Notes: generated by a model from the letters alone, not told the origin. 64,000 nucleotides of DNA from an uncultured Hyphomonadaceae bacterium (GCA_913057945.1 CAJXOF010000010.1:62001-126000); one strand, 5' to 3'; numbered from the stretch's first letter, positions 45,759 to 55,322 are shown. Numbers and translations are program-made.

Positions 45759-48302
45759 ATGACCGATAAGGACCGACAAACGATCAGTCCCGTCCCCAGA
45801 CCGGCTGGAGAAGAGGAAGACTTGCTGCGCATCTGGGCGACGCCCAAGGGATGGCGTCTACCCACGGCTGTGAACAATACCGTCATCGGCCTGCTCTATC
45901 TCGGTGCAGCGTTCCTGTTTTTTGTCCTTGCCGGAATCCTCGCACTGATCATGCGAACACAACTGGCCGTGCCGGGCAATGATTTCGTGAACCAGGATTT
46001 GTACAATCAGTTGTTCACAATGCACGGCACGACGATGATGTTTCTGTTCGCCGTACCGGCGATGGAAGCCTTGGGCGTCCTGCTCCTGCCCCAGATGCTG
46101 GCCGCGCGCGATCTGCCCTTTCCGCGCCTCTCGGCCTTTGCCGTCTGGGCGTATATTGTGGGCGGGTCAGTCTTCTTTCTGACCATCTTCTTCGATCTGG
46201 CCCCTCAGGGAGGCTGGTTCATGTACCCGCCCCTGACGCTGACCGAATTCCAGCCCGGCGACAATGCGGATTTCTGGTTGCTGGGCATCGGCTTTATCGA
46301 GATTTCGGCAATCGCCGGGGCGATCGAGATCATCGTCGGCGTCTTCCGGACCCGCCCCCCCGGCATGTCCCTGGACAAGCTTCCGATCTTCGGCTGGGCC
46401 ATGCTGATCTTTGCCGGCATGATCATGGTCGCCTTTCCCGCCGTCATTTTGGCAACCATGCTGCTGGAGATCGAGCGGGCGTTTGACTGGCCCTTCTTCA
46501 CGGCGGAGCTCGGAGGCGACCCCCTGCTCTGGCAGCACCTCTTCTGGTTCTTCGGCCATCCGGAAGTCTATATCATCTTCCTGCCTGCGGCCGGACTCGT
46601 TTCGATGATCGTGCCGACGATCGCGCGCAAGCCGCTGGTCGGGTATAATCTGATTGTCGTGGCCATTGCTGCGACAGGGTTCTTCAGCTTCGGCCTGTGG
46701 GTCCACCACATGTTCACGACGGGAATTCCGGCCTTGTCCCTCGCCTTCTTTTCAGCGGCGAGCATGGCCGTCGCCATTCCGTCGGGAATCCAGTTTTTCT
46801 CCTGGATCGCCACATTTGCCGCCTCGAACCGAAAAATACAATTTACAACTCCCTCCCTCTTTGTTCTCGGCATGCTGGCCATTTTCCTGATTGGGGGCCT
46901 AACAGGGGTCATGGTGGCCATGGTCCCGTTCAATTGGCAGGCCCATGACACGTATTTCATCGTGGCCCACATGCATTATGTCCTGGTCGGTGGGATGGTG
47001 TTTCCGCTCTTTGCAGGCTTCTATTACTGGGTGCCAATCCTTGCGAAACGCCAATTGTCGGAACGGCTCGGCAGATGGGCCTTCTGGCTCATGTTCATCG
47101 GGTTCAATGTTGCCTTCCTGCCCATGCATTTCACTGGCCTGCTCGGAATGCCGCGGCGTGTGTGGACCTATTCCGAGGCCATGGGATGGGGGCCTCTGAA
47201 TCTGGTCTCGACCCTTGGCGCGTTCACAATCGCAGCCGGCGTTCTTGTCTTCATCGTCGATCTGGCGCGCAATTTCCGCGTCGGCGAAGGGGGCAAGGAC
47301 AATCCCTTCGGCGCCGGCACGCTGGAATTCCTCCCCCAGGATGTCTATTCGACCCGCTCGATCCCACATGTCTCAAGCCGCTACCCGCTCTGGGATGATC
47401 CGGATCTTCCGCGCGCCGTGGCAGCGGGGGAGCATTATCTGCCGAACGCGCCGACCGGCGGTCGCGAAACTCTCATTACGTCGCCCATTCATGCCCGTCC
47501 GCAATATGTGATCCAGATGCCGGGTCCCAGCTGGTCGCACGTTCTGGCAGCCGTGTTCACCGCTGCCTTCTTTCTTCTGCTCACGGTCAAACTGGTTACG
47601 CCTGCGCTGATCTGTGGCGCGCTCGCCATCCTGTCCTGTCTTGTCTGGGTCTGGGGCATCGACAAGGGACCGGACAAAGGTCCCATAGACATCGGCGGCG
47701 GCCTGCACTTGCCGGTCTATGTGACGGGACCGATGGCACATGGCTGGTGGGCCATGATCGTTCTGATGATCGTCGCCGGATCACTGTTCTTCGCCTACCT
47801 GTTTTCCTACCTCTATCTCTGGACGGTCTCGCCTGACGCCTGGCACGCTGGACGCCCATACCTGCCCGGTGCCCTCAGGCCATTTCTCTCTGCGCTGCTT
47901 CTTATCAGTTCGGCGGGTATGATATGGGGCGCCCGGCACCGTCTGAAGATACCGGGTCACCGCTCGCTAGTGTCGGCAGGGTTCATCCTGCTCGCAGCGC
48001 TCTTCGCCGGCACCGGACTCGGACTGGAATTCCAGGGCCACTGGGGCCAGGGCCTTCGGCCGCAAAGCTCAAGCTATGCAGCCATGGTCTATCTCGGCAT
48101 CATTCTCTCAGCGCAGATCATGTTGGCCATCCTCATCATGTGCTTCTACTGCATCGCGAGGATCCTGGCTGGCAAGCTTGATCGCATACGCGTGGCGAGT
48201 CTCGAAAACACATCACTGCTTCTCTATTATCTTGTGGGTCAGGCCTTGCTGGGTCTGCTGCTGATCCATGGGTTTCCCCGCATCATGGGGCCCTTGGCAT
48301 GA
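45759..48302 (+). CDS. Cytochrome c oxidase subunit I+III fusion
   Basis: 847-residue fusion. Residues 1 to about 560 are subunit I with FFGHPEVYIIFLP (His-Tyr CuB site and D-channel Glu), HHMFTTG and HDTYFIVAHMHYV (heme a and a3 ligands). About 610-847 are a subunit III-like bundle of helices. The segment IPSGIQFFSW has Gln where most A-type oxidases have the K-channel Lys (GIK). GGAGG six bases before the ATG fixes the start; a GTG at 45744 is part of that site. Downstream overlap (ATGA) with a small membrane protein. Confidence 0.93.
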   Translation: MTDKDRQTISPVPRPAGEEEDLLRIWATPKGWRLPTAVNNTVIGLLYLGAAFLFFVLAGILALIMRTQLAVPGNDFVNQDLYNQLFTMHGTTMMFLFAVPAMEALGVLLLPQMLAARDLPFPRLSAFAVWAYIVGGSVFFLTIFFDLAPQGGWFMYPPLTLTEFQPGDNADFWLLGIGFIEISAIAGAIEIIVGVFRTRPPGMSLDKLPIFGWAMLIFAGMIMVAFPAVILATMLLEIERAFDWPFFTAELGGDPLLWQHLFWFFGHPEVYIIFLPAAGLVSMIVPTIARKPLVGYNLIVVAIAATGFFSFGLWVHHMFTTGIPALSLAFFSAASMAVAIPSGIQFFSWIATFAASNRKIQFTTPSLFVLGMLAIFLIGGLTGVMVAMVPFNWQAHDTYFIVAHMHYVLVGGMVFPLFAGFYYWVPILAKRQLSERLGRWAFWLMFIGFNVAFLPMHFTGLLGMPRRVWTYSEAMGWGPLNLVSTLGAFTIAAGVLVFIVDLARNFRVGEGGKDNPFGAGTLEFLPQDVYSTRSIPHVSSRYPLWDDPDLPRAVAAGEHYLPNAPTGGRETLITSPIHARPQYVIQMPGPSWSHVLAAVFTAAFFLLLTVKLVTPALICGALAILSCLVWVWGIDKGPDKGPIDIGGGLHLPVYVTGPMAHGWWAMIVLMIVAGSLFFAYLFSYLYLWTVSPDAWHAGRPYLPGALRPFLSALLLISSAGMIWGARHRLKIPGHRSLVSAGFILLAALFAGTGLGLEFQGHWGQGLRPQSSSYAAMVYLGIILSAQIMLAILIMCFYCIARILAGKLDRIRVASLENTSLLLYYLVGQALLGLLLIHGFPRIMGPLA

Positions 48303-48661
48303 CCCCGCCACGCTCACCTGTCAAATTCTTGCTCTACGGCGCGCTGAGCCTCTCCGGCATTCTGGCATGGGCCGGGCATTTCGGCCTGGCCTATGGCGTT
48401 CAGCATTTGGTCTGTCAGTCCGCGCTGATCCCGGCCAACCTATGGCATGTCATCCTCGCTGCGGCGACAGGGCTTTTCATCGCCTGCATCGGGCTTGTTT
48501 TCTGGAATATCCGGTCAAGGAATGTCTTCCGCGACCCTGATGGCGACGTGTCCCAATTCTATACCTATGTCACCCTCACCCTGCTTGCCGTGTCCCTGTT
48601 CGGAATCCTGCTGACGGCCATTGCAGGGTTCATGATTCCTGTGTGCGGCAGCTTGAGATGA
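48299..48661 (+). CDS. Small membrane protein of the oxidase operon
   Basis: 120 residues with three predicted helices (FLLYGALSLSGILAWAGHFG, VILAAATGLFIACIGLVFW, YTYVTLTLLAVSLFGILL). I do not recognise a named family. ATGA overlaps on both sides tie it to subunit I+III and the ZIP-like gene. It may be an accessory or assembly subunit. Confidence 0.7.
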   Translation: MTPPRSPVKFLLYGALSLSGILAWAGHFGLAYGVQHLVCQSALIPANLWHVILAAATGLFIACIGLVFWNIRSRNVFRDPDGDVSQFYTYVTLTLLAVSLFGILLTAIAGFMIPVCGSLR

Positions 48662-49395
48662 ATGATCCGCACACATTTCTGAAAATTCTTGGCTATGCAG
48701 CCCTCCCCGCTGCCGGCAATCTCCTGGGAATTCTCCTGGCGAGGCTGATCGCCCTGCCGCGGTGGGTTATCGGAGTCTTGCTCCACAGTTCAGCAGGTGT
48801 GGCCATGGGGTTGATCGCGCTCGAACTCATGCCGCGGATACAGGAAACCACACCGCTCGTAGAACTTGTCCTTGCGATCTTTGCCGGCGCCGCCTTGTCG
48901 CTGCTGCTCTTCTACGCCGCGCGCCACCTGGCGAGCCGCACAGGCGGGCGGGCCGGAACATGGATGGTGTTTGCCGCACTTGGCGCCGACCTGACAACGG
49001 ACGGCCTTATGACCGGGGCAGGTTCTGCCGCATCCCTGAAACTTGGCGCCCTCCTCGCAAGTGCGCAGCTCGTGGCCAATATTCCAGGCGGATTTGCGGC
49101 CGGATCGAACTTGCGACGCACGAATCTGGGAGTCCGGAGTCTATGGGCAGCAGGGGGCGCCGTAAGCCTTTGCGCATTTGTGAGCGCAGGTCTCGGTTAT
49201 CTCATATTGCGCGATGCAGATGACCAGATGCGCGGCGCGAGCCTGGCAATTGTCACAGGTCTCCTGCTGGTGGCGACGCTGGAAGACCTCGTGCCGGAAG
49301 GAGATGCTCCCAAACCTCCCCGATGGGGCTCGACTCTTGCCATTGCCGTCGGGTTCTGCGCGCTGGCCGGTGTGACCGCACTGTCCGGCCAGTAG
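48658..49395 (+). CDS. ZIP-like metal transporter
   Basis: 245-residue membrane protein with about seven to eight helices. HSSAGVAMGLIALELMPRI resembles the metal-binding helix 4 of ZIP proteins in position, though the usual HxxPEG motif is degenerate. LVATLEDLVPEG near the C-terminus fits helix 5-6 patterns. Last gene of the oxidase operon, so it may supply or remove a metal for oxidase assembly. Assignment is by overall pattern and could be wrong. Confidence 0.6.
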   Translation: MNDPHTFLKILGYAALPAAGNLLGILLARLIALPRWVIGVLLHSSAGVAMGLIALELMPRIQETTPLVELVLAIFAGAALSLLLFYAARHLASRTGGRAGTWMVFAALGADLTTDGLMTGAGSAASLKLGALLASAQLVANIPGGFAAGSNLRRTNLGVRSLWAAGGAVSLCAFVSAGLGYLILRDADDQMRGASLAIVTGLLLVATLEDLVPEGDAPKPPRWGSTLAIAVGFCALAGVTALSGQ

Positions 49396-49408
49396 GGGCC
49401 ACCGGACC

Positions 49409-49747
49409 TCAATGCAACCGCATGCCCGGATACAGAATCGTCAGTAGGCCCTCATGAATTTCGGCCCGAGCGACAAAATTTTCTTGTTGCAATTCCCGCA
49501 GAGACAAAATGATTGATTCTCCGGTCTGCAGCTGTAGAGCCAGCTTGCGACCCATCATCAAAGTCCGGGGGGCCGGGGAGTCAAAATGCAGGTCTCCCGC
49601 CAGTCTGAGCGTGCCATGGGTTGAGTACATCTGTATCGAATATTCGGTTGGGAGTTTACACTCCCCGTCCGCTTCAAGTATCCCGCTTCCAAAAAGGTTG
49701 GTCATTAAGTGCATGTCATCCACATTTAAGCCGTCTTTCAACGTCAC
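49409..49747 (-). CDS. Small uncharacterised protein
   Basis: 112 residues if the GTG at 49747 is used, or 101 from the ATG at 49714. It reads as a compact beta-rich protein (THGTLRLAGDLHFDS, LALQLQTGESIILSL) without signal peptide or membrane segment. It converges on the ZIP-like gene with 13 bp between stops. No family recognised. Confidence 0.55.
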   Translation of the reverse strand: MTLKDGLNVDDMHLMTNLFGSGILEADGECKLPTEYSIQMYSTHGTLRLAGDLHFDSPAPRTLMMGRKLALQLQTGESIILSLRELQQENFVARAEIHEGLLTILYPGMRLH

Positions 49748-49965
49748 TTTCCAACCATATCATAAATCGGTCGGGCATGTACATCGCACCTGTCCGGCAG
49801 CGATCATGCTGACATAGTCTGTAGACACCAAGTGGCCAACATTATCCCATCTTATCGGGGCAGAGACCTGACTCCCTCTCCACACGCCTTGGTCCCTCAA
49901 CATGTAGACGACGTTCCCACTCCCGGTGCAGGGTCAAACTCAACAGGGGGCAGGACGGCCATGCA

Positions 49966-50256
49966 TCATAAAATCGTGAAGATCAGAACCAACACGGCAA
50001 TGGCCAGCACAACAGATATCACGCCCCAGAAAGATTGCGGCTTGTCGAGCGCGTCATCCTCCTCTCCTGATGGGCTAGGCTTCGCCGACATTGCCCGCCG
50101 CTTTGGCGTTGGCCGTGTTCCAGCAGCTTCATCATCCGTACCCAGCGGCGCTGCCGCGAGGTCGGGGTGGTCGGTTTTGTCCCCCATGCCACCGGAATCG
50201 ATTCGGCTTCTGAGTTGATCCGCTGTCGGCGCCTTCTCAGTCTTGTTCGCGGTCAT
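49966..50256 (-). CDS. Small conserved protein with C-terminal membrane helix
   Basis: 96 residues. The N-terminal part is polar (TADQLRSRIDSGGMGDK, AAAPLGTDDEAAGT), a pattern I recall from short rhizobial/alphaproteobacterial proteins. The last 20 residues are one membrane helix (WGVISVVLAIAVLVLIFTIL). AGGAGA six bases before the ATG supports this start. Function unknown; a tail-anchored inner-membrane protein is likely. Confidence 0.72.
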   Translation of the reverse strand: MTANKTEKAPTADQLRSRIDSGGMGDKTDHPDLAAAPLGTDDEAAGTRPTPKRRAMSAKPSPSGEEDDALDKPQSFWGVISVVLAIAVLVLIFTIL

Positions 50257-50888
50257 GTTCTGTCTCCTGTCTTGTCTACAAGCAACGCAGACATTCCCGC
50301 TTGGTTCAACGGGGCCTTTGCCGGTCGTTGAATAGACGAAATCCTGCCCGCCGCCTGGCCGAGACCAGCAGGTGCGAGCAGACCCACGCCGCCAAGCGAT
50401 GCCCTCTGACCCCACTCACCCCCCTGCGCCCTGACCGGTGAACATCGCAACCGTGTCCGGCTCTCTGCAGCATACCCGCAAACATCCAGGCATCTGGACG
50501 TCGTTGCGGTCTCTTCTGGGGTAGTTGGACCAGCGCAAGAAAAGTTTAGCGCCTCACACGAAAAATCTACGCGCAATCGTCCCATCCGGAGCAACCGACT
50601 GAAAAGCATGGAGACGTTTTTGCGCGAATATGCCCCTTCGTGCGGCCCGGCATATTGCTAGGGTTATTTTCCCGGCCCTAAACGCATACGCAGACGTCAC
50701 TTTCCAAAGATTATGACCTTAAAAACGACTCAACTCGGTCACAGGGCAGCAGATTACTCGACGACTGATAATCTGATCCTGCACACCTGACGAAGGCAAC
50801 AGAAGCCATCGACCTCTTCTTGTGTCGAGGTGCGCGCCACTTCGATCTCGGATTTCCGGCTAGATAAGGCCCAAGTCACTGTTTTTGC
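50257..50888. other. Intergenic region, nothing recognised
   Basis: About 630 bp between the small membrane protein and the tRNA gene. Open frames on the minus strand extend the upstream gene but lack protein-like composition. No repeat or tRNA-end duplication was noticed. Confidence 0.4.
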
Positions 50889-50964
50889 TGGTGCCGGCTG
50901 AGGGACTCGAACCCCCGACCCTCTGATTACAAATCAGATGCTCTACCAGCTGAGCTAAGCCGGC
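50889..50964 (-). tRNA. tRNA-Thr (anticodon UGU), CCA encoded
   Basis: The minus strand folds as a full cloverleaf of 76 nt. Acceptor GCCGGCT pairs with AGCCGGC, followed by A and the encoded CCA. The D arm contains AGCTCAGCTGGTAGAGC, the anticodon stem is CTGAT/ATCAG around TTTGTAA, and the T arm contains GGTTCGAGTCC. The anticodon TGT reads ACA threonine codons. Confidence 0.97.
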
Positions 50965-51203
50965 CACGCTGGAATGGCTGTCCCTACTTCGATCAGCGCG
51001 GCGGCGCAAGCGGACGTTCCAGTCAATTTTGGTTAACTGAGGCGGCGGCCCGATTTCTTTCAAATTCCCCAACTCTGCCCCATTCGCCCCGCGAGCCGCA
51101 CATTTCCGCCTCAAACTGGGTCTATCCAATCCTTAACGAGACCACACACCAAGATGTGGCGTTGATGGGTGTCAGGTGACACGAGACCTGAAGGAAGACG
51201 GAT

Positions 51204-51677
51204 ATGAAACGCGCGCAGATACTTGCCGGATTCAGCATTGCCGCCATTGCGCTGGCATTTCCCGCGATGTCGGACGCGCCGAAGGCCCCACCCTTGGAGC
51301 CGGTGCATGTTCCTTTCGAGAAAACCTGCCAGGACACACAGATCACCGTCTATTTTTCCAAGCAGGAATCGGTTCTCTCCTCCTATGCTGCCCGCTCGCT
51401 CAATACGGCCGGCGATCAACTCGCTGGATGCGCGGTGTCGAACATACAGGCCCGCGTGATTTCTGCGGACGCGTCTGACGACACAGCCGCCACCAGCCTG
51501 TCGGAAGCCCGCGCCGCGGTCGTGCTTGAGGCCCTGAATGCCCGCGGGATTCGCGCCCGCGACGTCCGCACCAATTTTGTCCCGGCGGCTGAAGCCACCC
51601 CGACCGAAGCCCTCACCTTCCCGATGGCGCGCCGGGTCGACCTCACCGTCAAAGCCACCACTGGCTACGGCCTCTAG
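51204..51677 (+). CDS. OmpA-like periplasmic protein
   Basis: 157 residues with a signal peptide (about 1-22, ending FPAMSDA). The body reads like a short OmpA C-terminal domain: ITVYFSKQESVLSSYAARSL, SLSEARAAVVLEALNARGI and ARRVDLTV at the end. It may bind peptidoglycan. GAAGGA precedes the ATG. A strong terminator follows about 55 bp downstream. Confidence 0.7.
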   Translation: MKRAQILAGFSIAAIALAFPAMSDAPKAPPLEPVHVPFEKTCQDTQITVYFSKQESVLSSYAARSLNTAGDQLAGCAVSNIQARVISADASDDTAATSLSEARAAVVLEALNARGIRARDVRTNFVPAAEATPTEALTFPMARRVDLTVKATTGYGL

Positions 51678-51733
51678 GCCAACAGGTTTCCTCCCGGAAA
51701 TTCCAGGATTCCTCACCGCGTCCTGGAACCCCT

Positions 51734-51773
51734 CGCCCCGAACGCCCTTGCAGCGTGTTCGGGGCGTTCTTTA
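51734..51773 (+). terminator. Rho-independent terminator after OmpA-like gene
   Basis: CGCCCCGAAC (51734-51743) and GTTCGGGGCG (51757-51766) form a perfect 10-bp stem with a 13-nt loop, followed by TTCTTTA. It separates the OmpA-like gene from metG. Confidence 0.85.
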
Positions 51774-51901
51774 TGAGCGGCGCCCTGTTATTTCAGGCGT
51801 TACAATTCTTTCCTTTCCGGCGCGCATCGCTAAAAGGTGCTGGGCACCCGGACACCCGGCCGGGTCTGCTTGCAACGCTATTTGGGAAAGATCGCATCTC
51901 C

Positions 51902-53632
51902 ATGACGCAAACCCGGCGCATTCTCGTTACGTCCGCCCTGCCCTATATCAACGGCATCAAGCACCTCGGCAATCTGGCTGGCTCCATGCTGCCGGCCGAT
52001 GTGTATGCCCGTGTGATGCGGCTGATGGGCCATGACGTGACCTATATCTGCGCCACGGACGAGCATGGCACGCCAGCAGAACTGGCCGCCCAGGCCGCTG
52101 ATATGAGTGTGCAGGCCTATTGCGACGAACAATACGAGATCCAGCGTGCTGCCGGCGAAGGCTTCAACCTGTCCTATGACTGGTTTGGCCGCTCCTCGCG
52201 TCCGGCCAACAGCGCCCTGACCCAGCATTTCGCGCAAGTTCTCGAACAGAACGGCCTGATCGAAGAGCGTACGTCCAAACAGGTCTATTCTGTCGATGAT
52301 GGCCGCTTCCTGCCCGACCGCTATGTCGAGGGCACGTGCCCGACCTGTGGCTTCGAAAAGGCGCGCGGAGACCAATGTGACAATTGCGGACGGCTCCTGG
52401 ACCCGATCGACCTGATTGACCCGTATTCCTCGGTCTCCGGCAGCAAGAATATCGAAATCCGCGACACCAATCATCTCTACCTGCTGCAGACGCAGATGCA
52501 GGGCAAGATTCGCGACTGGGTGAACAGCAAGGGCGCCCAATGGCCTGGCCTGGCCGTCTCCATCGCCAACAAATGGCTGGATGAGGGCCTGATCGCCCGC
52601 GCCATTACGCGCGATCTGAGTTGGGGTGTGCCGGTGCTGGACACGGATGGCAATCCGCGGCCAGGCTATGAAGACAAGGTCTTCTATGTCTGGTTCGACG
52701 CACCCATCGAATATATCGCAGCCACACAGGAATGGGCCGAAGCGACCGGGAATGACTGGGAGGCGCTCTGGCGCACCGACAAGGGCGCCGATGACACTGA
52801 GTATGTCCAGTTCATGGGCAAGGACAATGTCGCCTTCCACACGGTCAGCTTCCCCGTGACGCTGCTCGGCTCCGGGGAGCCCTGGAAGACGGTCGACAAG
52901 CTCAAGGCCTTCAACTGGGTCACCTGGTATGGCGGCAAGTTCTCGACCTCGAACAAGCGCGGCGTCTTCATGGACCAGGCCTTGGAATTGCTGCCAGCCG
53001 ATTACTGGCGCTGGTATCTGATCGCCAATGCCCCAGAGGGCTCGGATGCCGCCTTCACATGGGAAGGTTTCCAGTCTGCGATAAATTCAGACCTTGCCAA
53101 TGTGCTGGGCAATTTCGTGAACCGGATCACCAAATACACCGTGTCGAAGTTCGACGGCAAGGTTCCGGAAACGGGCGAGGCCGGCGACGCCGAAGCATGG
53201 ATGACAGCAGAACTGCAGGAGCGCCTGCCGCGTCTCATCGAACATTATGAGGCGATGGAGTTCCGCAAGGCCGCCGCCGAGACCCGCGCGATCTGGGCAG
53301 CTGGCAATGAATATCTCACCAAGGCCGAGCCCTGGGTGAAATACAAGTCAGATGTGGATGCCGCCGCTGTGGGCGTGCGCACCGGCCTGAACCTCGCGGC
53401 CCTGTTCGGCATTCTGGCGCTGCCGATCATTCCCGACGCGGGCAAGAAAATCCTCGATGCGCTCGGCATTCCCGAGGAACATCGGAGCTTCCAGTTGCGC
53501 GACATTCCGGGTCTGCTGAACAGCCTGCCGCCGGGCATGGAGATTTCTCCGCCCGACGTTCTGTTCCAGAAGATCGAAGACAGCCAGGTCGAAGAATGGA
53601 CCGAGCGCTTTGGCGGCAGTGATCAGGCCTGA
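51902..53632 (+). CDS. metG: Methionyl-tRNA synthetase
   Basis: 576-residue class I synthetase. Features: the HIGH region as NGIKHLGNLAG, CATDEHGTPAE, a zinc knuckle with CPTCGFEKARGDQCDNCG, and the KMSKS loop in the variant form KFSTSNKRG. The helical anticodon domain follows. The ATG at 51902 matches the family N-terminus (RRILVTSALPYING); upstream in-frame codons run through the terminator and are not used. Ends 10 bp inside the convergent methyltransferase gene. Confidence 0.95.
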   Translation: MTQTRRILVTSALPYINGIKHLGNLAGSMLPADVYARVMRLMGHDVTYICATDEHGTPAELAAQAADMSVQAYCDEQYEIQRAAGEGFNLSYDWFGRSSRPANSALTQHFAQVLEQNGLIEERTSKQVYSVDDGRFLPDRYVEGTCPTCGFEKARGDQCDNCGRLLDPIDLIDPYSSVSGSKNIEIRDTNHLYLLQTQMQGKIRDWVNSKGAQWPGLAVSIANKWLDEGLIARAITRDLSWGVPVLDTDGNPRPGYEDKVFYVWFDAPIEYIAATQEWAEATGNDWEALWRTDKGADDTEYVQFMGKDNVAFHTVSFPVTLLGSGEPWKTVDKLKAFNWVTWYGGKFSTSNKRGVFMDQALELLPADYWRWYLIANAPEGSDAAFTWEGFQSAINSDLANVLGNFVNRITKYTVSKFDGKVPETGEAGDAEAWMTAELQERLPRLIEHYEAMEFRKAAAETRAIWAAGNEYLTKAEPWVKYKSDVDAAAVGVRTGLNLAALFGILALPIIPDAGKKILDALGIPEEHRSFQLRDIPGLLNSLPPGMEISPPDVLFQKIEDSQVEEWTERFGGSDQA

Positions 53633-54315
53633 TTCTGGAAGATCACGCTCAGATTGTTGGCAGGCATTTCGACAATGTTCGCCACACTCAGGCCCACCTC
53701 TTCTGCCAAGGGGATGATCTGACGGTCGAGGTCGCGCACACCCCATGAGGAGTCGCGTGACTGGAGGCTTTCCGTGAAGGCGGCATTGGACGGGGCGATC
53801 TCGCCATTGCGCGCGAAAGGGCCGTACAGAAACAGCTTGCCACCCGGCTTCAGGAGCCGTCCCGCGCCCGCAATCAGGCCGAGGGCCGCTTCAAAAGGTG
53901 CGATATGGATCATATTGATCGAGACGATGGCATCCCAATGGCCGGCGCGTTCGACGTCGCCCCACTGCCCCTTCGAGGCATCCACGACGACAGGTCCGTC
54001 CAGCCGGTCATGTGCGCCTTCAGCCTTCCATGCCGACTGACTGCGTCGGCTTTCGGCATCAATGTCCGAATAGGTCCAATGGAGCCCGCTGAGCGCTTCA
54101 GTCAGGTAGGCGCCATGCTCGCCGGTGCCCGACGCAATCTCCAGCACATGACCTGCTTCACAGACATGTTCGCGGAAGACGTTCAGGATCGGATCACGAT
54201 TGCGCGCGACCGATGGCGAATAGCGCCGACCATCTGTCTGAGTGTCGCGCGGCTCCAGAGCCACCGGCTTGCCGCTTTTGGACTTTGGATAAGTCCCCTC
54301 GGGATCGCTCGTCAT
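53623..54315 (-). CDS. DUF938 family SAM-dependent methyltransferase
   Basis: 230-residue methyltransferase of the DUF938 group. SVARNRDPILNVFREH, VLEIASGTGEHGAYL (SAM loop), WDAIVSINMIHIAPFE and LFLYGPFARNG are typical. Substrate unknown. Its start overlaps the aldo/keto reductase stop by one base (TAATG), and its end overlaps metG's end. Confidence 0.87.
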   Translation of the reverse strand: MTSDPEGTYPKSKSGKPVALEPRDTQTDGRRYSPSVARNRDPILNVFREHVCEAGHVLEIASGTGEHGAYLTEALSGLHWTYSDIDAESRRSQSAWKAEGAHDRLDGPVVVDASKGQWGDVERAGHWDAIVSINMIHIAPFEAALGLIAGAGRLLKPGGKLFLYGPFARNGEIAPSNAAFTESLQSRDSSWGVRDLDRQIIPLAEEVGLSVANIVEMPANNLSVIFQNQA

Positions 54316-55322
54316 TATGCCTGCTCGAACGGATACATTTCTGTGGTCACAACTGATTGCCCCATCGCGCTGTAGCGCGGGCCGACCGCCTTTTCGGGCA
54401 GGAAAAACGTATCCAGCCTCGCGACGATGTCGTCCGACAACTGAATGCTGCCCGCCTGCCAGTTCTCTTCCAGATGCGACAGACTGGTCGTGCCCGGGAT
54501 CGGCAGAATGTTGTCACCCTTGGCCAGCGTCCAGGCGAGCGCGAGTTGAGCCACCGAACAGTCCGCTTCCTTGGCACATGCCCGTGCCTCATCCAGCAAG
54601 GGCAGATTTCCGGCATAGTTCTCAGGCGCAAAGCGCGGGAAAATCGACCCGCGCAAATCCGATTCATGAAAATGAGCGGGATCGACGGGTGGATCAGCCA
54701 GGAAGCCGCGCCCGACTGGCGAGAAGGCCACGAGCGCCACACCAAGCTCTTCGCAGGCTGCCTTGATCGCGATTTCCGGATTGCGCACCCATAGCGAGTA
54801 TTCGCTCTGCATCGCCGCAATCGGATGGACGGCATGCGCACGGCGCAAATCGGCTGCACCCATTTCGGACAGGCCGATCATGCGGATCTTGCCCTCTTTC
54901 ACCAGATCCGCCAGCGCGCCGACGGAGTCCTCAATCGGCACGTTCGGATCAGGCCGGTGCATGTAGTAGAGATCAATCACTTCGGTCTGCAGGCGTTTCA
55001 GGCTGGCCTCACAGGCCGCCTTGATCGACTCCGGGCGTGCATCCAGCGTGCGCTGACCATCCTTGAAGCCAAGCACGCATTTGCTGGCGAGGAAGTAGCT
55101 GTCCCGCCGGTCCTTCAGGGCCTGCCCGATCAGTTCCTCGCTCCGGCCAAACCCGTAGAGCGTTGCCGTGTCGAGGAAATCATAGCCAAGGTCCAGCGCG
55201 CGTACGAGCAGGGCCTTCGCGTCCGCCTCGTCCATGGGCGGTCCATAGGCATGCGTGATATTCATGCAGCCGAGTCCGACCGGATAGACCTTACGGTCCC
55301 CAATGAGTCGTTTTGCAGTCAT
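54315..55322 (-). CDS. Aldo/keto reductase
   Basis: 335-residue NADPH-dependent oxidoreductase of the AKR fold. The catalytic Asp and Tyr lie in FLDTATLYGFGRSEE, Lys in FLASKC, His in LYYMHRPDP, and the cofactor loop in LPIPGTTSLSHLEEN. It resembles the YakC/AKR13 group. Operon with the DUF938 gene. Specific substrate unknown. Confidence 0.92.
   Translation of the reverse strand: MTAKRLIGDRKVYPVGLGCMNITHAYGPPMDEADAKALLVRALDLGYDFLDTATLYGFGRSEELIGQALKDRRDSYFLASKCVLGFKDGQRTLDARPESIKAACEASLKRLQTEVIDLYYMHRPDPNVPIEDSVGALADLVKEGKIRMIGLSEMGAADLRRAHAVHPIAAMQSEYSLWVRNPEIAIKAACEELGVALVAFSPVGRGFLADPPVDPAHFHESDLRGSIFPRFAPENYAGNLPLLDEARACAKEADCSVAQLALAWTLAKGDNILPIPGTTSLSHLEENWQAGSIQLSDDIVARLDTFFLPEKAVGPRYSAMGQSVVTTEMYPFEQA

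Noticed and set aside
49383..49407. GTCCGG...CCGGAC hairpin between the ZIP-like gene and the convergent small gene as a terminator
   Set aside because: The stem is short and there is no T run on either side.
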